Assembly: GCF_003076595.1 (NCBI RefSeq)
Contig: NZ_CP025785.1
Span: 252,454-316,453, forward strand
Direction of reading: 5' to 3'
From: Candidatus Borreliella tachyglossi
Lineage (GTDB): Bacteria; Spirochaetota; Spirochaetia; Borreliales; Borreliaceae
Length of the DNA: 64,000 bases
The notes below the pieces were generated by a model. That model was not told where the DNA came from. It was given only the letters and a program-made list of their open reading frames with translations, and searched no databases. The translations under genes were made by a program, and so were the position numbers. Within the stretch, counting starts at the first letter, position 1, and each line of letters begins with the position of its first letter. Positions 57,825-64,000 of the stretch are shown here, piece after piece.

Positions 57825-58139
57825 TTAACGAATACTAATCATATCTTGATAAGCCCTAACACTTCTCTCAACAATAGCCTTTGTGATATTTAAATTCATA
57901 TTAGCCTTAGCAATAGCGATTACAACATCATGAACATCAACACTGTCTGGACTCAAGATAGCCTTATCTGACATTCTAGAAGCATTCAATTGACTATCAT
58001 TCACACGAGATATGACATCCAAAAATGTATCCTTAAAAGTTTTACCTACCTCTTCATGCTTAACATCCAAACTAAAATGTAAAGGATTTTTACGAATCAA
58101 ATAAATATTATTATCCGTAAAAAAAGAATCAATCTTCAT
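57825..58139 (-). CDS. fliE: FliE, MS ring-rod junction protein
   Basis: A 104-residue small helical protein. The C-terminal block DVHDVVIAIAKANMNLNITKAIVERSVRAYQDMISI is the FliE signature. It connects FliF to the proximal rod. AAAGGAGG precedes the ATG. Follows flgC by 15 bases. Confidence 0.95.
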   Translation of the reverse strand: MKIDSFFTDNNIYLIRKNPLHFSLDVKHEEVGKTFKDTFLDVISRVNDSQLNASRMSDKAILSPDSVDVHDVVIAIAKANMNLNITKAIVERSVRAYQDMISIR

Positions 58140-58154
58140 TGCCTAAACCTCCTT

Positions 58155-58613
58155 TTAACTCTGCAGTATTGATAATGCGCTCCTAAACATCGCCTTGCTA
58201 CTATTAATAACAGTAGAATTTGCCTCATAACCACGAGAAGCAGAGATCATATCCACCATCTCTTCAACTAAATTAACATTAGGAAGTTCAACATAACCCT
58301 CCCGTTCACCAGACCTTATTGCATCAGGATGTGTTGGGTCATATTTCAATCTTAAAGGAGCTTTATCTTTTTCAATACCAGCAACCCTAACACCTTGCCC
58401 AATTCCATTATCAAGATACCCAGGAATAAAAGGCCCTCTCCAATACGGATTTCTAACCCTCGGAGAAAAAATTATTCTCTGCCTTCTATAAGGCCCCCCA
58501 TCAGCGGTTCTAGTAGTTTCTACATTTGCAATATTATTTGAAATAACATCAATTCTCAACCTTTGAGCTGTCAACCCTGTTGAAGCAGTATTAATACTTG
58601 AAAACAATCCCAT
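58155..58613 (-). CDS. flgC: FlgC, proximal rod protein
   Basis: A 152-residue rod protein. It has the flagellar rod/hook N-terminal motif (STGLTAQRLRIDVISNNIANVETT) and the FlgC C-terminus (LPNVNLVEEMVDMISASRGYEANSTVINSSKAM). Exported by the type III apparatus. Follows flgB by 23 bases. Confidence 0.97.
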   Translation of the reverse strand: MGLFSSINTASTGLTAQRLRIDVISNNIANVETTRTADGGPYRRQRIIFSPRVRNPYWRGPFIPGYLDNGIGQGVRVAGIEKDKAPLRLKYDPTHPDAIRSGEREGYVELPNVNLVEEMVDMISASRGYEANSTVINSSKAMFRSALSILQS

Positions 58614-58636
58614 CTAATATTCCTTAAGATAATAAT

Positions 58637-59044
58637 TTATTTTATTACAATATTCACACTTTTAAAATAATGGGCCTGTATATTTGCAAACAAGTTATAC
58701 ATCATTTGATTTTGAACAAGACTTTTAATCTCAGAATCAATATTAACATTATTACCATTATTATTTTGCGTAGATAGATAATCAAGCATTTTGTAAGGCT
58801 TAATATCTAAATATCCCACCTCTTTCAATCCATTTAGATGCTTTTCGTTGCCCTTTAACAAAGATAAATCACCTACCCTCTCATTCAAAATCGCTCGCTC
58901 AAGCTCAGCTTCAAAAGTGACCTTACTTCTCTTAAAATTTGGAGTATCTACATTGGCAATATTATCAGATATTACATTCTGCCTTAAAGTCAAAACATCC
59001 AAATACCTATGTGCTAAATCTATTGATCTTTCAAAGCCATTCAT
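58637..59044 (-). CDS. flgB: FlgB, proximal rod protein
   Basis: A 135-residue rod protein with the N-terminal LDVLTLRQNVISDNIANVDTP motif and the C-terminal SLVQNQMMYNLFANI segment. It is the first gene of the long flagellar transcript, which gave the operon its name. SD AGAGGG lies 7 bases before the ATG. Order matches BB0294. Confidence 0.97.
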   Translation of the reverse strand: MNGFERSIDLAHRYLDVLTLRQNVISDNIANVDTPNFKRSKVTFEAELERAILNERVGDLSLLKGNEKHLNGLKEVGYLDIKPYKMLDYLSTQNNNGNNVNIDSEIKSLVQNQMMYNLFANIQAHYFKSVNIVIK

Positions 59045-59075
59045 ACTAATGCCCTCTGCTAAAATTTGTTTTTAT

Positions 59076-60428
59076 CTATATTATATAATAATTTAAGTCT
59101 TTCTGTTCATTAATTTTTATTTTTTCATTAACATAGTCCAAGTTTATTTCAATTTTTTTCAACTTGCTACCAGGTGCTTCAAAAAAAAGATCGGCAAGAA
59201 CTCTTTCCATAACTCCATGTAATCTTCTTGCCCCAAGATTCTCACCCTCAAGATTCATATTAAATGTAAGTTCAGCAATCCTATCAATGGCCTCTTCACT
59301 AAACTTTAAGGTTAAATTATAAACTTTAAACATTTCAATGTATTGTTTTATTAAAGAATTTTTAGTTTGTTTTAAAATATTTTTAAAATCATCCACGCTT
59401 AAACTCTTAAGCTCAACTTTAATTGGAAATCTACCCTGAAGTTCCGGTATTAAATCAGATGGCTTTGACAAATTAAAAGCTCCCGCAGCAATAAATAAAA
59501 TATGAGATGTATCCACTATTCCATATCTTGTATTAACTTTAGACCCCTCAACAATTGGCAAAATATCCCTCTGAACACCCTCTCTAGATACATCATTTCC
59601 GGTTCTATTCTTAGTAGCTATCTTATCAATCTCATCAATAAAAATAATACCCATATTCTCAACTCTTGATTTGGCAATCTCTACAATATTTTCATGATCA
59701 ACCAACTTTTCAAGTTCTTCAGATAAAATAATTTCCCTAGCCTTTTTCACTTTCAATTCTTTTCTCTTCTTTCTATCAAATATATTATTAATCAAACCTC
59801 CCAAACTCATATCAACCTCTTCAAAGCTACCACCAGAGAATATCTCTATTGTGGAAACAGGCATTTTACCTGAAACATAAACATCAATAAGGTTATCATC
59901 AAGCTCTCCATCCCTTAATTGTTTTCTAAACTTATCTCTTAATTTCTCATGCACTCTCTTATCCGCGTCACTTTCATTGTCACTCTCAGGATTATCAGCA
60001 ATTTTTAAAAGCTTATCAATTATTCTCTCCTCTGCACGTCTGTATGCTTCTTCACGAACAGAATCATACATCTCCTCTCTAGTCATGTTAATCGCAATAC
60101 TCATTAAATCTCGAATCATAGATTCAACATCGCGACCTACATAACCTACCTCAGTATATTTTGTAGCCTCAACCTTAAGAAAAGGCGCCTTAATAAGTTT
60201 TGAAAGCCTCCTTGCAATCTCAGTCTTACCAATTCCAGTTGAACCTATCATAATAATATTCTTAGGCATAACATCATCTCTTATTTCCTTGGGGAGCTTA
60301 GACCTTATATATCTATTAACCAAAGCAATTGAAACTAATTTTTTAGCCTCAGCCTGTCCTATTATATATTTATCTAATTCTGCAACAATTTCTTTAGGAA
60401 CTATATTTTGACTTTCAAGTTTACCCAT
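59076..60428 (-). CDS. hslU: HslU, ATPase subunit of the HslVU protease
   Basis: A 450-residue AAA+ unfoldase. Walker A GSTGIGKTEIARRL lies near residue 58, the pore loop region EATKYTEVGYVGRDVESMIRDL follows, then an I domain (about 110-240), Walker B GIIFIDEIDKIA near 255, and the conserved C-terminus expected to dock into HslV (the protein ends YYII, not the common RFIL/L form). The ATG shares a base with the hslV stop. The last codons carry the flgB promoter. Confidence 0.96.
   Translation of the reverse strand: MGKLESQNIVPKEIVAELDKYIIGQAEAKKLVSIALVNRYIRSKLPKEIRDDVMPKNIIMIGSTGIGKTEIARRLSKLIKAPFLKVEATKYTEVGYVGRDVESMIRDLMSIAINMTREEMYDSVREEAYRRAEERIIDKLLKIADNPESDNESDADKRVHEKLRDKFRKQLRDGELDDNLIDVYVSGKMPVSTIEIFSGGSFEEVDMSLGGLINNIFDRKKRKELKVKKAREIILSEELEKLVDHENIVEIAKSRVENMGIIFIDEIDKIATKNRTGNDVSREGVQRDILPIVEGSKVNTRYGIVDTSHILFIAAGAFNLSKPSDLIPELQGRFPIKVELKSLSVDDFKNILKQTKNSLIKQYIEMFKVYNLTLKFSEEAIDRIAELTFNMNLEGENLGARRLHGVMERVLADLFFEAPGSKLKKIEINLDYVNEKIKINEQKDLNYYII
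59080..59109 (-). promoter_or_regulatory. flgB operon promoter (sigma70 type)
   Basis: On the - strand TGAACA (59104-59109), an 18-base spacer and a perfect TATAAT (59080-59085) lie just upstream of flgB, inside the last codons of hslU. The predicted start near 59073 leaves a leader of about 28 bases. The flgB operon of B. burgdorferi is known to be driven by a sigma70 promoter, PflgB, upstream of flgB, and this is the matching element. Confidence 0.7.
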
Positions 60429-60970
60429 TAACCAATCTCCTCAAGAATAATATTTGAATTCGTGTATATACACACTCTTGCTGCTATTTTTAAGGACTTT
60501 AAAGCAATTTCAGAAGCACTTAATTTTTTATTTTCCATATAAGCAAGGGCTGCTGAATACGCATAATTTCCTCCACTGCCAATTGAGATTACATCTTCTT
60601 CAGGCTCAACAACATCACCCGTACCCGAGATTAACAAGATATTATCAGAATCAGCGACAAGCATCATAGCCTCAAGTTTATGAAGTATCCTGTCAGATCT
60701 CCAATCCTTTGCAAGATCTACAGCAGCTCTCTTGATGTCAATAATTCCATCTTCTCTAGCCTTTACTTTCTCTTCGAATTTTTCAAAAAGAGTAATAGCA
60801 TCAGAAGTTGAACCTGCAAACCCTGCCAAAATTCTCCCATTAAGTAATTTTCTTATCTTTATAGCATTGGATTTTAAAACCGTATTCCCAAAAGTCACCT
60901 GCCCATCTGCTGCCACTATGGTCTTCCCACCCCTTCTTATTGCAATAACTGTAGTTCCCTCAAAACCCAC
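60428..60970 (-). CDS. hslV: HslV, peptidase subunit of the HslVU protease
   Basis: A 180-residue Ntn-hydrolase (proteasome-beta-like). Alignment to the E. coli start TTIVSVRR places the catalytic Thr at residue 6 (EGTTVIAIRRGGKTIVAADG), so a five-residue propeptide must be removed, as in several other bacteria. The GSGGNYAYSAA segment is also typical. The start is GTG 60970, with AGGGGG upstream. hslU follows directly (TAATG). Confidence 0.95.
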   Translation of the reverse strand: MGFEGTTVIAIRRGGKTIVAADGQVTFGNTVLKSNAIKIRKLLNGRILAGFAGSTSDAITLFEKFEEKVKAREDGIIDIKRAAVDLAKDWRSDRILHKLEAMMLVADSDNILLISGTGDVVEPEEDVISIGSGGNYAYSAALAYMENKKLSASEIALKSLKIAARVCIYTNSNIILEEIG

Positions 60971-60978
60971 ACTACCCC

Positions 60979-61938
60979 CTATTTAGATATTTCATTCAAT
61001 AACTCCCTAATAAGCGTACTAGACACATCTTGGGCATCAAAACGGTCCTCAAAGTCATCTCTAATTCCAGACTCATTATACGGAATATTAAGTATCTTAT
61101 AAAGATCTGGTACTTCTTTTATTTCTTGCGCTCCAAAATCATATAAAACCCTAGAACCATCACCGGAATAATCAATATTATAAACATATACATCAAGTCC
61201 CAAATCAAGCCCAAGATCAGCAGTAATTAAAGCTCCAGATTTCATTGGTGCATAAGTTACAAAAATAGCGTCTGAAAGGCCCGCTACTATTCTATTCCTC
61301 TTTGCAAAAAAATAACTTTGTATTCTCTCGCAAGGCAAAGTCTCAGTAATGACCCCTCCTCCGTTCTCTAAAAGTCTAGAGACGTATTTTCTATTTTGCT
61401 TTGGATAAATGTTATCAATATCCGTTGCAATAACGGCGTATGTTCTTTTTTTCTCACCAACTGCACCAAGATGCGCCTCAATATCAGCTCCTATTGCAAA
61501 CCCAGATATTATCTCCACATTATTCCTAGCAAGATGAGATGCTAATTCTCTAGTTTTATCTGCCAAAGCCTTACTAATTCGTCTCGACCCTACAATAGCC
61601 CAAGATAAAGAATTAGGATCTGGAAGATTGCCTTTATAATAAATAGCAAACGGTGGATCATATATTCGATCAAGCTTTAAAGGATACTCCTCAGATCCAA
61701 GAAGCGTAACCCTTGCACCTGCTCTACTAATAATTTTTTGCTGTAGTTCTATTAATTTCAAATCTGGAAATTTGTGAATCTTGTTAAAACTTCTGGACAA
61801 ATAATTTGAAATATCTCCTAAAGTTAACTTCAAAATACCATCTAAATCAAAATCATTAAAAATTTTAAACTTTTCTTTACTGTTTAAAAACCTCAAATTA
61901 TCAATATAAAGTAATTTGATCATATAACTACTTAACAT
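60979..61938 (-). CDS. dprA: DprA/Smf DNA-processing protein
   Basis: A 319-residue protein. The central Rossmann-like DprA domain has WAIVGSRRISKALADKTREL followed by NNVEIISGFAIGADIEAHLGA and the later GGGVITETLP and RNRIVAGLSDAIFV motifs. DprA protects incoming single-stranded DNA and loads RecA during transformation, but Borrelia has no recognised competence system, so its role here is unclear. The start overlaps the TPR lipoprotein gene by 11 bases. Order matches BB0297. Confidence 0.93.
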   Translation of the reverse strand: MLSSYMIKLLYIDNLRFLNSKEKFKIFNDFDLDGILKLTLGDISNYLSRSFNKIHKFPDLKLIELQQKIISRAGARVTLLGSEEYPLKLDRIYDPPFAIYYKGNLPDPNSLSWAIVGSRRISKALADKTRELASHLARNNVEIISGFAIGADIEAHLGAVGEKKRTYAVIATDIDNIYPKQNRKYVSRLLENGGGVITETLPCERIQSYFFAKRNRIVAGLSDAIFVTYAPMKSGALITADLGLDLGLDVYVYNIDYSGDGSRVLYDFGAQEIKEVPDLYKILNIPYNESGIRDDFEDRFDAQDVSSTLIRELLNEISK

Positions 61939-62617
61939 TACTCATCATTCTGTTAACACCATCAATTTGCTCTTTAGTTATAGCCTTACTTCTCGCCTTT
62001 TCATAAAATAACAAGGCATTGCTAAAATCGCCAAGAGAATAGCAATTTGCTCCTCTCAGCATAAAAAATTCAAAGTAACTCTCTCCCATAGTCTCAAGTC
62101 TACTTAAATACTCCTTAGCTTCTAGCTGCTTATCAAGATCATAAACATACATAGTAGATAGAGCAAAAAGTGCTTCCTTAAAATCATCTTTAATGAAAAT
62201 TGACTCTAAAAAAGAATCCTCAGCAAGAGTTAAATATTTCTCAATATTTTCTCTAATCTTTATTTCTTTAGATAAATTATAAGAAGAAACACCTATGTAA
62301 AAATGAGACAAATGGTTATTTGAGCCATACTCCAAATTTTTATTAAAATACTCAATAGCGGATCCGTATTGACCAAGCTTCATAAGTTCAAGTCCAATTA
62401 AACTGAAAAATCTAGACTTTTTATCAATAGAATTTACTATCTTTAATATATTTTTCTCTTCCCTATCAATAAATTCCTTATACACTGCAATTTTTTCTAA
62501 AGAACCACCTCCTGCCACCTCTATCTCTCTTATTCTAAGTCCAAGGTTTACCTTCTCCTTAGATTCATCCCCACAAGAGCTAATTAAAAACAACAATACT
62601 AGTATCAGTTTGCTCAT
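61928..62617 (-). CDS. TPR-type lipoprotein
   Basis: A 229-residue protein. The signal peptide ends in a lipobox (FLISSC, Cys15), so it should be membrane-anchored in the envelope. The rest is helical with TPR-like repeats (YGSAIEYFNKNLEYGSNN, FSNALLFYEKARSKA). Its ATG immediately follows the ftsZ stop (TGAATG), and it overlaps dprA, so it is translated with the division genes. A role in envelope assembly or division is inference. Order matches BB0298. Confidence 0.78.
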   Translation of the reverse strand: MSKLILVLLFLISSCGDESKEKVNLGLRIREIEVAGGGSLEKIAVYKEFIDREEKNILKIVNSIDKKSRFFSLIGLELMKLGQYGSAIEYFNKNLEYGSNNHLSHFYIGVSSYNLSKEIKIRENIEKYLTLAEDSFLESIFIKDDFKEALFALSTMYVYDLDKQLEAKEYLSRLETMGESYFEFFMLRGANCYSLGDFSNALLFYEKARSKAITKEQIDGVNRMMSNVK

Positions 62618-63814
62618 TCAATCGTCACTGTTTTTTTTGTTTAAATTCCTAAGAAATGTTGGAACATCAATGTCATCTTCAAAATAATTAACATTTTTTG
62701 ATTTTGCTATGAAATTATCATTTACTCCATAAGAACTTCCCGAAGCACCCTGACTTCCCGACATCAAACTATCGAATTCTTTTGAGCTTAAAGTATTGTT
62801 TTCCACAGCACCAGACAAATCCTTATGCCTCTTAGAAGAAAACCCAGTAGCAACAACCGTAACATAAATCTCATCATCAAAATTTGAATTAATTGCATGT
62901 CCATATATTACAGTAGCCTCATCATCAACACTAGCAGTAATTATTCCCATAATCTCTTCAAGCTCAAGTAATGAAAAATCCTCACCTCCAGTCACATTAA
63001 CCAGAAGCCCCTTAGAACCCTCAATTCTAACCTCTTCAAGCAAAGGATTACTAATAGCAGAAGTAGCTGCATCAACCGCCCTATTCTCGCCCTTACCATA
63101 ACCAATACCCATCAAAGCATCACCTTGTCCTTGCATAATACTCTTAACATCGGCGAAATCAATATTAACCTCTCCATGCTCAATAATAAGTCCAGCAATA
63201 CCTTGAACACCCATTCTTAAAACATCATCAGCTCGCTTAAAGGCATCCTTAATTGTAGTTCGCTTATCAACAACAGTTAAAAGCTTTTGGTTTGGAATAA
63301 TTATTAAAGTATCTACAGATTTGCGCAAATTATTTATTCCCTGTTCAGCAAGTCGCATTTTCTTAGGCCCCTCAAATTTAAAAGGCTTAGTAACAACTCC
63401 AACAGTTAAAATTCCAAGTTCTTTAGCTACCTGAGCAATTACAGGGGCAGCCCCTGTTCCAGTCCCCCCGCCCATTCCGGCAGTAATGAATACCATGTCA
63501 GCTCCTGCCAAATGGTTCTTAATAATATCAATGTCTTCCTCCGCCGCCGCTTGTCCAATCTCAGGTTTTCCACCAGCTCCAAGACCTGCAGTAACTTTAG
63601 TGCCAAGGGCAATCTTTATTGGAGCAATAGAAGTCTGAAGAGCCTGAAGATCCGTATTAGCTACAATAAATTCAACATCCCTTACTCCATATTCAATCAT
63701 ACGATTAACAGCATTGCTACCGCCACCGCCCGCACCAATTACCTTAAGAACTGTAGGATTTGTAGCAGAATCAAATCTCCTTGAATGACTATCAATAATA
63801 TTATAATCTTTCAT
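62618..63814 (-). CDS. ftsZ: FtsZ, cell division GTPase
   Basis: A 398-residue tubulin homologue forming the division ring. The GTP-binding signature [14 protein letters not shown] lies near residue 105, preceded by [16 protein letters not shown] near residue 25. The variable C-terminal linker ends with [15 protein letters not shown], matching the conserved tail that binds FtsA. I start at ATG 63814, with GGAGGA 6 bases upstream. A longer TTG-started version (63859) would overlap the end of ftsA and is unlikely. Confidence 0.97.
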   Translation of the reverse strand: MKDYNIIDSHSRRFDSATNPTVLKVIGAGGGGSNAVNRMIEYGVRDVEFIVANTDLQALQTSIAPIKIALGTKVTAGLGAGGKPEIGQAAAEEDIDIIKNHLAGADMVFITAGMGGGTGTGAAPVIAQVAKELGILTVGVVTKPFKFEGPKKMRLAEQGINNLRKSVDTLIIIPNQKLLTVVDKRTTIKDAFKRADDVLRMGVQGIAGLIIEHGEVNIDFADVKSIMQGQGDALMGIGYGKGENRAVDAATSAISNPLLEEVRIEGSKGLLVNVTGGEDFSLLELEEIMGIITASVDDEATVIYGHAINSNFDDEIYVTVVATGFSSKRHKDLSGAVENNTLSSKEFDSLMSGSQGASGSSYGVNDNFIAKSKNVNYFEDDIDVPTFLRNLNKKNSDD

Positions 63815-63834
63815 TAAATTTCCTCCATGACTAG

Positions 63835-64000
63835 TCAAAACCACTCTTTCAAAAACCAACCTTTCAATTTTGAAGATATTTTACCTTGTCTCTTAGATTT
63901 ATTATTTCCTTTCTTTAATTTATTGAATTTTTGCTGCTCATGCTTATAAAGAACAAGTCCAAGCGCTGAGGAAAATTTAGGATCAATATACTCTTCCCCA
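63835..64000 (-). CDS. ftsA: FtsA, C-terminal fragment
   Basis: The last 55 residues of the actin-like division protein FtsA; the gene continues beyond the window. Read on the - strand it ends [19 protein letters not shown], then a lysine/asparagine-rich stretch and [11 protein letters not shown] before TGA at 63835-63837. The [15 protein letters not shown] block and the amphipathic, Trp/Phe-containing membrane-targeting tail are typical of FtsA. The ftsZ start lies 20 bases downstream, the usual ftsA-ftsZ order. Confidence 0.85.
   Translation of the reverse strand, partial: GEEYIDPKFSSALGLVLYKHEQQKFNKLKKGNNKSKRQGKISSKLKGWFLKEWF

Noticed and set aside
63815..63859. N-terminal extension of ftsZ from a TTG
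   Set aside because: It would overlap the ftsA end, lacks an SD, and the ATG at 63814 has GGAGGA at good spacing.
1..64000. CRISPR arrays, insertion sequences, prophage or plasmid-derived genes
   Set aside because: I saw no regularly spaced repeats, transposase or phage genes; the window is compact core chromosome.

Overview
The window is a 64 kb stretch of a spirochaete chromosome from the genus Borrelia. The DNA is AT-rich, TTG starts are frequent, and gene order matches the B. burgdorferi B31 chromosome from about BB0241 to BB0300. The identification rests on remembered gene order and protein families, not on a database search. A glpT-glpQ pair sits between glpK and glpD. Lyme-group species lack this pair and relapsing-fever species carry it, so this is most likely a relapsing-fever group Borrelia. 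I cannot name the species.

Layout. (1) 1-4.4 kb: glycerol-3-phosphate metabolism on the + strand (glpK end, glpT, glpQ, glpD), closed by a likely terminator and a 421-base gene-free gap. (2) 4.8-6.9 kb, - strand: M23 peptidase, bactofilin and a YaaR-family protein, a probable cell-shape operon. (3) 7.1-16 kb, + strand: nucleotide-pool cleaner, PepF, phosphatidylcholine synthase, DedA, tRNA-Leu(GAG) behind a perfect consensus promoter, leuS and an MMPL-type transporter. (4) 16-22.6 kb: lon on the - strand, diverging from a RecO-like gene, recJ, an M23 protein and rpsU; a 15-bp inverted repeat separates rpsU from ftsK. (5) 22.6-32.4 kb: envelope and division genes (ftsK, uppP, a lytic transglycosylase needed for flagella in B. 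burgdorferi, a TPR protein, a LysM-M23 peptidase, a signal peptidase). (6) 32.4-59.1 kb: one nearly continuous - strand flagellar run read from flgB down to flhG/flgV and a few accessory genes, with a sigma70-type promoter inside the end of hslU. (7) 59.1-64 kb, - strand: hslU, hslV, dprA, a TPR lipoprotein, ftsZ and the end of ftsA.

How the parts fit. The glp genes would take glycerophosphodiesters to glycerol-3-phosphate and then dihydroxyacetone phosphate or phospholipid. Most of the rest builds the cell cylinder and its periplasmic flagella: export gate, basal body, rod, hook, switch, stator, collar protein, placement GTPases and several peptidoglycan hydrolases. Genes are tightly packed, with many ATGA or TAATG junctions that imply translational coupling.

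This is core chromosome. I found no mobile element, CRISPR array, prophage or clear pseudogene. The most useful points for a second look are the RecO-like protein beside recJ, a 17-bp inverted repeat over the lepB / LysM-peptidase divergent start region, the NPEH variant at the FlhB autocleavage site, the exact Lys165/Cys178 pair in FlgE, the consensus promoter placed directly on tRNA-Leu, several genes whose starts lack a Shine-Dalgarno (SD) sequence and lie on a -10 box, and the 421-base gap with adjoining palindromes.
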